From the NCBI GenBank assembly GCA_004154925.1, contig QJNS01000069.1, positions 1-64,000 of the forward strand: 64,000 nt of DNA, given 5' to 3'. The position numbers and the translations under genes were made by a program. The notes beneath the pieces are model-generated. The model saw only the letters and a list, made by a program, of their open reading frames with translations. It made no database searches and was not told the origin of the DNA. Position 1 is the first letter of the stretch. Each line of letters begins with the position of its first letter. Below are positions 9,218 to 22,386 of this stretch, piece after piece. Origin of the DNA: Monosporascus cannonballus (lineage: Eukaryota > Ascomycota > Sordariomycetes > Xylariales).

Positions 9218-11092
9218 ACGTGGTATACCAGTAAGCGAGACATATTAATAAGCGAGACATTTTTTGGCATTCCGCAATAACAAATTTAAATAACATCACC
9301 ATAACATATTAAATCAATTTAAATTAATCGGATTTTTTTTTCGTTAAACGTATTTACAGCTTTTTTATAAATATACACATTATATCTGGGCTTGTTGCAA
9401 ACGCCATATTTCCGTTTCTTCGTTTTAACCCTTTTATAACGATTACCTCCAGCCGCTATTAGCTGCATTTTTTTATTACCTTTTTCTTTTTCGGCTAAAA
9501 AGGCTTATTTTTTTTATATAGTAAGTATTCCTCCTTTTTAAAAACGTTTATTTTTGGTTTTTCGACGTTTGTTCAAAATATGGTTCGTTTTACGTAATTG
9601 GACATTTTTTTTCCGAAGAAAAATAATTTCATATAAAAATAATAAATTATTTTTCATCAAAAGATTAACCCATTTTATTATTTTTGTTAATAAGTTACCC
9701 TAATAATTTTTAATTTTTCTTTATAAATAACGTTTTTGCCTAATTACTTTATGGATATTTTTAAGGGTTTTCGTAAAGGGGGAAATAGAACCGGCGGAGG
9801 TAAGCAGTAAAACGGTCGGTATAAGTATAATTAGAAAAACTTCTAATTCGGAAAGGACATTATTAGGATCAAATAAAATAAATTTAATTTTCGTAAATCC
9901 AGATTTAATATTATCGGACGTTATGGCAGCTTCAAACGCGTTATAAAAGCCGGCGAGAAAATCTTTTTTGGCAATATGGGTATAATAATATTATATTAGG
10001 TTTTCGATATATTACGAATAAATACGTTTTAAAACAAAAAAAATAAAATACGTTAAAAGGTTAAAACCGATACGAAAAATACGCGGGCATATAAAGCATA
10101 ATAATATTATAATTAACGTAATATTTTTCGAATTTTATCAAATAATAATTTTCGTAACCGTTAAAGATAAAAAAATATTTCGAATCGATCGTACGTATCC
10201 AAATATGTTTATTAAAATATTAAATCCATTTTAAACCTAATTTATTAATTATTTAACTATTATTATTTAATACGATTTTTTAATCGGTTACTGGTAATAA
10301 ATTATTATAATATTAAGACTTAAGGTAATTTTTCCCTGCTATAATAATAAATGGTGGAATAATTTAACTTTAGAAATTAATAATTTAAATAATTATAACC
10401 TATTTTTTATTCCTTTATTAAGTTTATCTAAATTTTCCATGTTTTTCGGCATTAATAATTATTATGCCCGTTATTATAAGAAACCTTATTAAAAATCCAG
10501 TTTCGTCGAAATTGTAAATATTTTTTTCTATAATACCGTATTTTACGATAATAATCCGAATAAGCTCGAATTATTTACGAAATATTTCTGGATTTTCGGA
10601 TAAAATCCGTTAATAATCAATTTTCCGATTTAAATACGTCTAGAATTTTTTTTGCCGTTTAACAAATCTCGACGCCTAATTAATCCCGACATAATCCGTA
10701 ACGTATTAGGCAAATAATAAATTAGCTATATTTTTAATATATTAAAGCCGGACAGAAAACGTTCGTATATTTAGGTTAAAGATTTAATCGATAATCGATT
10801 TTTTTTCGGTTGGCGTTAATTTCTGCATAAAAAAAGCAATATCGGTTCGGGTGCGTTTATTATTAAAACGGTATATTAAGGAAAAATGTAAAACTTTATA
10901 AATAAAATTAAGTTTTTTATAACTAAGTTTCGGGTCTCGTTTTTTAGCCTAAGAAATTAAGTTTATTTTCGCTTCTTTTGTAAGGCGTTCCATATTGTAA
11001 TTATTAAGAAATGGGCAATTGAAGATACGTAGTTGGAATAGCTAAAAAAGTGTTTCGCTCAGTGGTATGTCTTGCTCACTAATGTAGTACGT
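9218..11092 (-). mobile_element. Fot1/pogo-type Tc1/mariner DNA transposon relic
   Basis: 1875 bp. Both ends begin ACGT and form imperfect inverted repeats of about 50 bp (9218-9268 and 11041-11092). Each holds two direct copies of a GAGCGAGACA-like motif (left AAGCGAGACAT twice, right GAGCAAGACAT and GAGCGAAACA). TA duplications flank the element at 9216-9217 and 11093-11094. It encodes one RIP-damaged transposase on the minus strand. Size, TIR and TA target fit the Fot1/pogo group of fungal elements. Confidence 0.85.
9319..10993 (-). pseudogene. Fot1/pogo transposase, RIP-inactivated
   Basis: The frame starts at ATG 10991-10993 and ends at the TAA at 9319-9321, about 558 codons, a normal length for this group. 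The N-terminal part reads like a pogo HTH/CENP-B region, including LTPTEKKSI and SRFVKRQ. The C-terminus is Lys/Arg-rich with a single Cys. It carries many in-frame TAA/TAG at expected Trp positions. The catalytic DDE residues were not individually located. Confidence 0.75.
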
Positions 11093-11152
11093 TAAATATT
11101 TTATAAATTTACGAATTATAACGTTTACGAGAATCTTAATTTTTTGACTGTG

Positions 11153-11680
11153 TGTGACGGCTAGGCGGTTTAACCAACTATTAAACCATAGTTGTATAGG
11201 TTTATGTTGGCAGAAGTATCGTGGGACTCTATAATAATAAAATAACTTAATTACGTTTCTTAATACCAAAGGTGCAAAAATTGTATTATAAACGATTGGT
11301 ATTAAAAAATATTACAAATTAAATTTATTTAAATTATGGAAATAATAAGCGTATATATATTGTGTTATGGCTGCACCATGCCATTACACCACCAGGGCAA
11401 AAGATCAGTGGAATGATCGCAATTGTGGCGATCATCCTGGTGCTTACAGCTGCATATATATTGGAGCTCTTACGGTGGACCAAGCTGTAACATATTGGCT
11501 TTTGATATTGCTATTTATTTTTGCTTAATTGTATTTAGCGAGTTTTTGTTCAGTAGTTGCTTAATATTAATTATTCGTATTTAACAAATTTTTATTAAAT
11601 ACCTATTATGTAACCTAAGAAGTAGTCCGTATTATTTTTGTTAACCGTTTCCTAAGGCCGGAATTTATTAAGTTGTAATA
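11153..11680 (-). repeat. 3' LTR of Gypsy-C, interrupted
   Basis: Family-2 LTR starting TGTGACGGCTAGG and ending AAGTTGTAATA. A 130-bp TG...CA element with a 5-bp duplication sits inside it (11363-11497). The 5' LTR at 46001-46392 lacks this insert, so it arrived after C had integrated. Confidence 0.85.
11363..11492. mobile_element. 130-bp TG...CA insert with TSD TATTG (copy 2 of the small repeat)
   Basis: It starts TGTTATGGCTGCACC, ends AAGCTGTAACA, and is flanked by TATTG at 11358-11362 and 11493-11497. TG...CA ends and a 5-bp duplication are typical of a solo LTR, here unusually short. A MITE is the alternative. It is not RIP-mutated, although it lies inside a RIP-mutated LTR. Confidence 0.8.
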
Positions 11681-11858
11681 CGATTTCCTTTCTCCCCAAA
11701 TTTTGCCTTTAAGATTTTATTTTTTTTCTAGTAAATATTACTGGCTTTTTACGATATCAGATCGTAATACTAAAAGTCGTCGTTAAGTTTCCTTTATTAT
11801 TTGTCGGCAAAACCTGCTTTTTATTTTTGACGATTTTAATTTTGAAATTACACCGTGT

Positions 11859-12255
11859 TATAACGGCTAGGGGGTTTAACCAACTATTAAAGCTTAAGTC
11901 GACGAGTTTATGTTGGCTGGAGTATCGTGAAAATCTAAACAATGGATATAGTAACGTATTACGTCTCGTAATACCAAGGGTGCCTTAGGTAACGAATTAT
12001 TATTGCAAACTGAAGCTATCTAAACTATGGGAATAATAAACGTATATATCCTTGTTCTGGCTTAAGGTACTTAAGCGGCTTAAACCCTTAAGCTCGTTAA
12101 ACCCTTTAAGCTCCTTTGCCGGTTTAAGGAGCTCAAAATTCTTGGCGCCTTAAAACCTTTAAACCAATTACGTAATTTCTTGGCGGTAATCGGGATTTAT
12201 CTTTTTTCGTAGGCCTAACCGTCCGTAAGGAAGCCAAGGCCGTTAAATCATAATA
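11859..12255 (-). repeat. 3' LTR of Gypsy-A
   Basis: 397 bp family-1 LTR, RIP-altered ends TATAACGG and AATCATAATA. The right half keeps the TTAAG-rich block and GCGGTAATCGGG. Confidence 0.9.
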
Positions 12256-12849
12256 CGATCTCCCCCTTTCAGGATTTTTGTTCTTAAAAATCAAATTATT
12301 CGTTTGTTGTTTTCCTGGTACGTAACCTTTTTTTCTTTACTTTTGTCATATCGAATTACGTAAAAAAAATCTCGTTTTCGTAAGCGGGCTAACGTTTTTA
12401 TTTTTTCAAAACGTATTAAACGTTTTGGTTTTAAAATATTTTCTTATTTTTATTATTAAAAAAATACAAAGTACAAAGTCATTTGGAGTTCTTTAAAATG
12501 TACGCGCTGTATCCATCATAACGGTCCTTATAATATTTTTGGTCCTTTAAAAATCGAATATTAAAATTTTTAAATAAAAAAGATTATTTAAAACGTAAAG
12601 AAAAACAAACCCGCGAAACGTTACGAACGGCTGCCAACAAGCTAGATCGTTTGCAGAAACAAAGGCGATTATTCCGTCGTCGTGGCATTAAAATATTTTG
12701 TTAAGTTATTAAGGATACGGAAGTTATAAAAAAATTCGAACGTTTCGAAAAAAAAATAGAAATAGTTGGAGGCCGCCGTTACGGCTGCCACGTTAACGTA
12801 AGCCGCGGCCGATTAGCCCGACATCCCGGTTACTGATTAATCGGCCGTT

Positions 12850-14982
12850 AATTAGGACGTACTCGTCGTTGCTGGTGAAAATTCTTTAACAGGTGCTAGG
12901 CGCCAATAAGATTTTTGGCGGGTTCTCAGGTGTTTTCGGAATTTAAATGCTTTTTCCATTTAATTAGATAGTAAGTAAATTTATTTTGTTTTCGCATATT
13001 TAGGATTTTTCTCATTTCGTATACTTATTCGTTTTTTATTTTTATATCGTTTTATGCCATATGTACTTTAATTATATCTATTATTAATTCGAATAAAAAA
13101 ACGTTAAAAATTAAATAAAATTTAACTTTTAATAAAAGTTATAATTAATAATAATTTTCTGATATTTTCTTCGTAATTTTATATGGACCAATAAATTTAA
13201 AATCAAGTTTTTTGCTTAATCTTTTTATTTAAATATTTTTATAACAAAAAAACCATTTTGCCCTTTTTAAAAATTAATCTTTTTAACCTTTTTCGGTTAT
13301 AATATTTATTTATTTAACTATATACAAATTCCAATTCTATTTATATTTCTTAATATAACTATCGTAATTACTTTAACGTAAAAAATATTTTAATATTAAT
13401 TAAATTATTATCGTAAAATGTTTTATAAACTTTTAAAATAAAATTAAAATTTACGTTTACTAATATTATCTTAATAATTTCATAATAATTAATATTATAA
13501 GTTATTTATATAATTAATAATTTCTTAACCTAGCTATTTTGCATATAATTAAAATAATATTATAAATAAATTTGTAAAACTTCATTTATTTATTTTATTT
13601 ATTTATCCGTTTAAGATTTAAATACGTTAAATAATTTATAATTTAAGTCGATTTATTTTATTAAGTTTTGCCAAAATTTAAATACGAATATTAACTCTTT
13701 ATTTAAAATAATTTCCATTAATAATCCGTATACATTAAAAATATTTTTTAAAAAAATATATGTTATTTGTGCGGCGTTTATATCCTTATAATATAATAAA
13801 AAATAAAAAACTTTTGTAAATTGATCGACAATTACGAAAATGCTATCGTAATATATTCCCGTAATTGGATTTTTTAACATAAAAAACTTAATAATAAAAT
13901 GGAATATAACTAAATAATATAGTCGTTTTGCGATTAGTAATAATTATAATTTTCCGTAAGGTTTATATTATTAAATCTTTGCTTTAACGTAAATATCGCA
14001 TTGCCGTATAATTTTTTATATCCTTAATTTTATTTTTAAAAAATATATATATGTTAAAACCGTTTTAAGGTTTTATAAATCTTTAAATATTTATATAACT
14101 AATATTTATATAATTTTTGTATTAAATTCTTCTGGTATTTCTTTAATACTTATGCCTTATTCGTTTTTTAATTTTCTGGAAAACCGTCATTATATTATTA
14201 GATTTTCTGATACATATTACTAAGTACTACCCGCATTATTACAATTTGTTATGGGCGTAAATATCCTTTTATAATAATATCAAAAATAATATGGCTAATT
14301 TTAACCAATTTTTTTTTGAAATTTGGTCGCTTACTTAAAGTATTTACTTTATTATTTTCTTAGGCTTTTTTATAAATAATAACGAAATCGAAGTTCGCCA
14401 ATTTTTCCGCGTAACGAAATTATTATCTTATAAGCTTTTTAATTATAATAAATGAAATAAAATTCTAATAATTCGTATAAATTTTAACGTAATACAAATT
14501 TCCTTATAAGAAATAATGAAATTCCCGAAGTACTATAATAATAACTATAAGTTTTTTATTTAAAATACTATAATTAAATTCGGCTCTTATTAATTTATAC
14601 GAAAAAGAATAATAAAATATAATTTACTTTAATTATCTTATTATCTGATTATTACATTTAATGCGTAATCCGAAATATCGGTTTTTCATTTAACGGAACG
14701 GTTTAAATTATATATAATTAATATTAATTTGCTGGTAATTATATCCTTAATATTTTGAAATATCTTTTCTATATCTGGCATTTACTTAAATTGTTTTTTT
14801 CGTAAGGTTCGTCAAAAATATAATTATCTTATTAAAATTTCGAATAAACTTTTTATAATAATTAACAAATCTAAAAATTTCCTATACTTTTTTAACTGTA
14901 ATTAACGTCTATTATATTATAATTATAACAATATTTCAAAAATCTATTTTAATGTATCCTAAGGTAATAATATATTTTAGAG
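12850..14982 (-). pseudogene. Gypsy-A pol relic: RT end, RNase H, integrase, chromodomain
   Basis: On the minus strand the frame at 13653-13880 still reads the start of the integrase core (IVDQFTK, then the Asp-rich turn mutated). Further downstream are a chromodomain-like block and an Ala-rich, CpG-rich segment (about 12762-12850). RNase H and the end of RT lie upstream, at about 14300-14980. Many TAA/TAG interrupt all frames. The gene is cut at 14983 by Gypsy-N1 and resumes at 22387. Confidence 0.8.
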
Positions 14983-14987
14983 ATTTT

Positions 14988-15193
14988 TGTAAGAATAAAG
15001 CCCCTATAAAAATAAGGCTGGTAGCCGACCAGCCACCGATCAGCTACCGACCCACTTATTAATATAAATCCATTATCTGGCAACTAATAGGAAACGCCAA
15101 ATAAAAATAACTTAATATATTTATTTTTTGGAATTTACTTTACGATTAGTCGGAGATTATCTTACTTAATTTATAATTATTTATTATTTTATA
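14988..15193 (+). repeat. 5' LTR of Gypsy-N1
   Basis: 206 bp, TGTAAGAAT start, strongly RIP-mutated in its right half. It pairs with 22176-22381. Confidence 0.9.
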
Positions 15194-15239
15194 ATTTTTT
15201 TAATTACCATAAAAAATAACGTAATAATTATTAAAAGTA

Positions 15240-18200
15240 AAGTTTGCCGATTGCAAAACGAACCTAGGTTATTAGTCGAAAAAACCGCCGATTAGAACCT
15301 AACTGACGAACGATCGATTACGGTATAGAAATAGGTAAAAAAGCTTATAACAAAGCCTTAACGGATAAACGATTATGGTCCCCGGGATTTTAATTCTTTT
15401 TATATATATAATAAAGATACGTCCCGATAACCGTTAGTTAAACGGTCGGAAAACGGGCATAATATAACAAAGGTATTTCGGAATTTAAAACAAAAAAAGG
15501 TTAAGCTTTTTAATAATAACTAGATTTTAAAAATTATTCGTTAATAAAACGAATAATATTTGGAATTATTCCGATAACTGGCCGAATAATAAATAATAAT
15601 ATAAATTAAAAAATAAAACTTTATAAGTTAATTACGATATCGTTATAAAGGCTTAAAGATAATAAGCAAATATTGCGTTATACTTATCCGAAACCTTTTA
15701 AATACGTATTAATTAAAAAAAATTTAAATAAAAGTTATTACGGAAACTTACGCCGAAAAATCAAGGCAAAATACCTTTATTTATATTTAATAGGTTATAG
15801 GCCATATAAACGTTTTTATTATAAATATTTAGTAATTATATTACGTTATGTTTAATTATTTTAATTATGAAAAAAAATTAAAAATAAAAAACATATAAAT
15901 TTTTATTAACAAAAATTACGTAAATCTTAATTTTGTCGATAAGGAATATAAAAAATAATTTATAGAATTACGATAATAACTTAATTAATTACCGTTAAAC
16001 TTTTACGTTAAATAAAAATTTCTAATTTATAAAATAAAGTTTATAAACGTTTTTAAGCCGGAAAATATTCGGAATAATAAATATTTTATTTTTAATTATT
16101 TTTATAAATTGATATTAAAATTACGAAATACTTTATTACGAAAAAAACATTAAGTTAAAATGAATTAATAATATAATAAATAAAATAAAATATTATTAAA
16201 ATATTGAAAAAAAACGAAAAAAAACCAATTATTTTTGGTTAAAAACATTAATAAGGATAAATAATTTTACTTTAATACTTTCGAAAAAAAATATCCTTAA
16301 AATAAATTAAAAATGCCGTATAAAAGTAATAAAAATTATAAACGTTTTTATATTCGGAAAATAAATAATCGCCAATTTAATTTTAATCGGAATAAATCCG
16401 TACGACCTAATAGTTTTAATTTTCAAAAAGGTTTACTTAATTATTATAATTATAAAAAGTTAAATTATAAAAACGTAAATTATGAATCTAAAAAAAATAC
16501 GAAAACCTTATTATTTCGGCTATACGGAAATAAACTTCCGGAAACCGTATAAAACATTATAATATATAATAATAAATTAAATTAATTCTTAAACGTAAAT
16601 TCAAAAAAAAGCCAGAATAAATATATATGTTTAATTTATTTCAGTTAATAATTACAAAACGGTTAAAATAAAGCCGCTTTTTAAAAAAAGCATTTATGTA
16701 AAAAACTATAAGGGATATAATAATATAAATAAATATAGATACCGGAATATAAGTAAATATTATAAATAAAAATTAACAAAAATATTTAACTTTTAATTAA
16801 TTTCGGTAAATATTCCAGGCTTTATCGACGTTAATAACGCATATATCAAATATTATAAGATTTACGAAATTCTTATTAACATAATAAATATTAATAAAAA
16901 CGAATAAAAATTTAAAGAAATTTATTTTATAATACGTTGCAATAAAAAATACCTAATTTTTTATTATTTAAATCCGAAATAAATAAATTAAAAATCTTAT
17001 TAAATATAATTATATATTAATAATTATACGGATTATTATAAAAAGTTAATAAATAAAGAATTACAAACTTAACCTTTTTCGGTAAATAAATTTATATTAT
17101 TAACTTAATAAACCTAGCCGAAAAAATAAATATCTCGGAATTTGGGGAATAGCAAAAATAGGGAATTACCGACCTCCTTATATACTTAAAGAATTTCCGG
17201 CAAATATATTCCGAAAAAAAAGCCAAAAAATACTTTAATTATTAAAGGCGGAATATATAATAAATCTAATTTTAAAAAAAACCCCCTTATTCGGCCTAAT
17301 TTACCTTATTTCGGAAGCTTAAAGGAAAATATTCGAAAAATATATCCGAAAAAACTTAAAAACAGGCCGGATACGTTATTCGAAAACAAACGTAAAAATA
17401 CTAATATTATTTATGCCCAAAAAGGACGGCAATCTCCAATTATACGTTAATTATAAAGGCTTAAATCGGATATCGATAAAAAACCGATACCTTTTACCCT
17501 TAATTTTAAAAGTAATAAATTGGTTAAAATTAATTAAAATAGTTTCGAAAATTAATTTTAAAAATATTTATTATTATATTAAAATTAAAAAAGATAATTA
17601 ATAAAAAATTGCTTTTCGAATACGGTAACGGCAATTTAAATATACGGTTATATTATTTGGCCTTATTAATACATTAATTACGTTTTAAGCTTATATATAT
17701 AAAGCATTAATTAAATTAATTAATTATATATATATAACATATTTAAATAATATAATTATTTATTTAAATAACCAAAAAATATACGAAATATTTCTAATGA
17801 ATTTACGAACGGTTATTATAGTATTAATTATTTGCTAAAACGTTTAAATACGAATTTTACAAAAAAGAATTCCTAGAATTTATAATTTATACCGACGGCT
17901 TGGAAATGGACCGGCAACGGGTTAATATTATCAAAATATGGCCAAAACCAAAATTAATTTATAATATTTAAATATTTTTAAAATTTACAAACTTTTATCG
18001 AAAATTTATCGCCTATTATTTGCATATTACCGAACTTATTATTAGGCTTTTAAAAAAGGCGTAAGATAAAAAAAATAACAAAATCTTAATAACTCGAAAA
18101 AGTTAAAAAAACGTTTTAAAACTTAAAAAATACCTTTTAATCGGCAACCATTTTCCCATATTAAAATAACGCCAAAAATATTAAGGTTAAAATAAACGCT

Positions 18201-20530
18201 TTAATAAAAACCATATTAGGAATATTTTTATAAAAATACGGAAAATATTAACGCCTAATTATATATTAATCGTAAAAATTAAGTTTAACCGAAAAATAAT
18301 AAGTTATAAAATAATAAAAATTATTAATAATTATAAAAAACTCAAAATATTAACCGCAATACCTTAAAAGTACGAAAAGAAATTTTTTAATATTTACTAA
18401 TTATATAAAATTAAAAAATATTATAAAGGCGCCGGTACATAACCTAAAAAAAAGTTGGGCTAATAGGTTTACCGTTTTATATAATTTAATTTTAAAATTT
18501 AATACTAATCGGACGCCGTTAACTCGGCAAATAAATTATTTAAATACCCGGATTATCTATTAATAAAATCACATATAAAAACATAATTTTTACTTTATCC
18601 AAAAAATTCGGATTTATAAATAATATACCGGAAAACGTACGGAAAACGATCGCAAATATATAACGTAACTTAAAATATTATAAAAAGATAAAAGGCCTTA
18701 TAAAAATAACGTAAAGTTTATTTGTTATAAAATTCCCAAATAGATTTTAAATAACGGAAACTTAAATAATTATTATCCGCGTAAAAAAACGGAAAACTTT
18801 CGTTATACGATTATAAAAAATTTCGAAAACAAAAAAATAAAAAATTATATAATTGCCGAATTTATTATTTACGAATAACAATACAAACGCAAATTATAAT
18901 AATAATATGATTAACGATTAAATAACGGTAACCGCAAATTACGACCATATTACGATCGGATTCCAAAAAATCTAAAAAAAACAAAATTAATATTAAGGTT
19001 ATTATTTATAACTAATACGTCTTACGTTTTTTAACGAAAAAATTAGCCAAAAACGAAACGGCATTTTAACCGAAAACTTCCTAATAATTTTATAATCAGG
19101 TTTAAAAATTATAAATTAAAGATTTAAATATTATAAAATTAATACGAAAAATTAAACGTTAAGCCGGAATAAAAGAAAAATATTTCTTAAACCTAAATAA
19201 GGTTTTATATTATCGGGATAAATTCGTAATCCCGTTATAAAACGTTTTACAGAAATAATTAATTAATTAATGCCATAATAATTTAAAAGCAAAATATATA
19301 AAATATATCCGTATATTAAAATTAATAACCAGGAAATTTTATTAGGAAAATATAGTGAACGATATCCGAAAATATATTAAATAATATCCAAATTATTAAA
19401 ATATAATAAAGTTACGTTATAAATTATATAAATAACTATAGCCCTTACCGTTACTTAAATAATTTTTCTGAAAAATCTCGTTAAATTTTATTATAAGATT
19501 TCTTAAAAGCCAAGGTTTAAACGGGCTAAAGTACGACATAATCCTGATAATCGTCAACCGTTTTACGAAATTAAAATTATTTATTTTTACGGTTAAAACC
19601 TTAACTGTAACCGAATTAACCCGATTATTTTACGATAAGGTTAAATGTAAATTCGGTACGGTAACCGGAATTATTAACGATGAAAATAAATTATTAACGA
19701 ATTAATTCTGGGCGGAATTTTATAAAAAATAAAAAATAAAACGGCAAATATCGACCATTTATTATCCGCAAATCGATAAATAAACGGAACGTACTTATTA
19801 AATTTTAAAACATTATTTCCGTAATTACGTTAATAAATATCAAAATAATTATATAAAATTATTACGAAATACGGAATTCGTATATAATAATATGCAAAAC
19901 GTATTTATCGGCCGTTTTCCGTTTAAAACCTTATATAGATATTATTTAAAAATAATAAAATACCTTTTATAAATGTTTAAAAACTAAATATAAAAAATTA
20001 AAAAGCGTTTCGAAAAAATAACGGTTATTCGTTAAATAATATACGAATATTAAAAAAATAACGGTAACCCAAAAAAATATTATAATTAATGTTATATATC
20101 CATAAAATTCTAATTAAGATAATAAATAAATTTATTAATTAAAAATTTTAAATTCAAAAATAAATAATTTATATTTATTTATATCCGGGTTATAATTAAA
20201 AACCGAATAAATTTTTAACGTACAAAATAACTTTTTTTATTAAATATTAATAAATAGATAATATATTTTTAATATTTTGACTAAAACCGTAATATAACCG
20301 GAAATTGGACGATATCCAAATAACGGTACCGGACTTAATAAAGGAATAAAAAAATAAATAATAAAAAATATTATCCGCTATTAGGATAACCGAGGATAAC
20401 GCAAATATCTAATTAAATAAAAAGGTTGGCCTGCTAAATATAATATATAAGAACCCCGAAAATACCTTAAGTACGTACTTAAAATATTATAATATTACAA
20501 AAAAAAATTAAATACGTATATAAGAAATAA
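15240..20530 (+). pseudogene. Gypsy-N1 gag-pol relic
   Basis: The reverse transcriptase fingers/palm are readable at 17413-17601 (PKKDGNLQLYV...YKGLN...IKNRY) and continue to a LNNIIIY remnant of the YLDD box near 17750. The integrase core is readable at about 19530-19860 (LIIVNRFTK, with the catalytic Asp mutated to Asn, and STIYYPQ/TERTY). A chromodomain follows at about 20340-20500 (LIK*KGWPA...EPRK). RIP stops replace Trp codons throughout. It is typical of a chromovirus Gag-Pol polyprotein. Confidence 0.85.
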
Positions 20531-21957
20531 AACGACCTAAAATTTACAAGGTAATAATAACTTAATCGGAAATTAATCGCCTAATAATTATAAGAATTAC
20601 AAAGAATAATTCCAAACAAAATTAAAATAAAATATTAAAATATTACTTAATTATATAATTACTTTTAAATTTTTGGTAAATAATTACCTTATTATATACC
20701 GATCGGAAATCCATAAATGACGTAAAAAAATTAAACCTTTATTTCGAAAATAAGATTTTATATTTAATTATTAAATTTTACGTTAATTAACCCTTAATAA
20801 GCGTATTAAAGAAATTAATACAAAAATATCGAAAAATAATTAGAAAATATATAACGGCAAAAGGCGGATATATTTATTAATCTTATTAGGTATAAAACCT
20901 AGAAAAAACTTAAAAACGTTTCTTTTTTACGAAAAATAAGGCTTAAATAACCGGAATATAATTTATTATTAATTGGAATTAAGGCGCCGTTTTTAAAATG
21001 CTTAATATATTTGGGTTTAATAATAATTTTGCCAGGTAAAGCCGTTTTTTAATTATAATTATTAATAAGTATTAAAATTTCGTTAAAATATCGGAAAATA
21101 GGTAGAAAATATTCGTAAGTAAAAAATATAACGGTATAACGGCCCTTAAAAATTACTTTACTTATAAAAATATCTTAAAATTATACCTAATCGGAAATTA
21201 ATTACGGAATAATAAAAAAAATTATAATATTTATAAAAAAAATTTAAATTTATAAACTTATAAAACGATATTAAAACTGGATTTCCGCAATTATAACGGA
21301 TAATCGGAAATCGACCTTACTTATATTAAGAAAATAATATTCCTTAATAATAACTATATTAAAAGCGAATTCGGTTTCGCGAAAAACATTAAATCGATAA
21401 CCGACCGCAATTACGTCGGAACGTTCGTACTAGGTACCCGCAATACGAACCTTTTCGAATTCGTCGATTAACTCCTAATTATCGGTAACAAATTAAAAAA
21501 CCGTTTGGGCGGTATTTTTAAAAATAATCGAAATTTAAACAGAAATTAAATAACGATATTAATAATATTAAAAATATTTATTTATTACGCAAAAAATCAT
21601 AAAATAATAATTAATTATAATACAATTTAAAACGTCCAAATTTTAAACGCAAATCGTAAAATAATCGAAATAACGTTATATTACGTAAATATAATACGGC
21701 TTATTACTGCCTATAATATAACTAATATCCATTTTACTATTAGCGTTAAAAGGATAACGATCGAAAAAATCACAGTTTTCCTTAATATTAAAATACCACT
21801 TTTTTTAAAACATTTTACGAAAAAAAGATATAGCGAACGGAAATAATATATAAAATAAACGGAAAAGGCGAAATAAGAATAAAAAAAGACGGGACACCTA
21901 ATAAAACGCGTACGCAAAAAAAATAAAAATATAGGCGCGAAAGAGAAAAAGAAATAA
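20521..21957 (+). pseudogene. Unidentified second reading frame of Gypsy-N1, downstream of pol
   Basis: A single plus-strand frame of about 480 codons begins where the chromodomain frame ends and runs to about 220 bp before the 3' LTR. I found no frameshift. The interruptions are all TAA or TAG, as expected from RIP of Trp or Gln codons. The translation is rich in aromatic, Lys, Asn and Ile residues. A block near 21360-21480 is conserved-looking (SEFGFAK, TDRNYVGTFVLGTRN), and the C-terminus is highly basic. It lies inside the LTRs, so it belongs to N1 or to an older insertion in it. I recognise no domain; an envelope-like, accessory or captured host protein are all possible. Confidence 0.5.
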
Positions 21958-22175
21958 AGGTAAATAAGGTAAAATTAAAAACGGATTATAATAGGAAATT
22001 AAGCGAAATATAATTAATTACGTAACATAGTACATATTAATTATTATGGCAATTATTTACAACATAATATAACGGTAAATTATCGGCAAATATACGTCAT
22101 CAAATTTACGAAATACGTTATATTAAATTAATAATAATATTATTAAAGATTAATAACTTAAAAAATGGAAGTAAT

Positions 22176-22381
22176 TATAAGAATATAGCCCTTATAAAGA
22201 TAAGGTTAATAGCCGATTAGCCATTAATCAGTTACCAACCCACTTACTAATATAAATCCACCATCTGGCAGCTAGTGGAAAACGCTAGATGGAAATAACC
22301 TAATATACTTACTTCTTGGAATCTGCTTTATAACTGGTTGGAGATTACCTCACCCAGTTCACAGCTGTCCATTATCCTACA
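22176..22381 (+). repeat. 3' LTR of Gypsy-N1
   Basis: 206 bp. It keeps far more GC than its partner, especially at 22200-22375. A purine-rich AAAAAATGGAAG precedes it as polypurine tract. Confidence 0.9.
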
Positions 22382-22386
22382 ATTTT

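Larger units (their letters stand above)
14988..22381 (+). mobile_element. Gypsy-N1 chromovirus with an extra downstream frame, TSD ATTTT
   Basis: Two 206-bp LTRs (14988-15193 and 22176-22381) with ATTTT at 14983-14987 and 22382-22386. The less-mutated right copy starts TATAAGAAT (TG in the left copy) and ends TCCTACA. It lies in opposite orientation to its host Gypsy-A, just 3' of the host's RT active-site region. Gag, RT, RNase H, integrase and chromodomain relics come in that order, followed by about 1.6 kb containing a further long frame. Its LTR family differs from that of A, B and C. Confidence 0.9.

Noticed and set aside
11042..11269. Minus-strand open frames over LTR starts (also 11757-11942)
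   Set aside because: They cover the beginning of Gypsy LTRs and transposon ends; non-coding by position.
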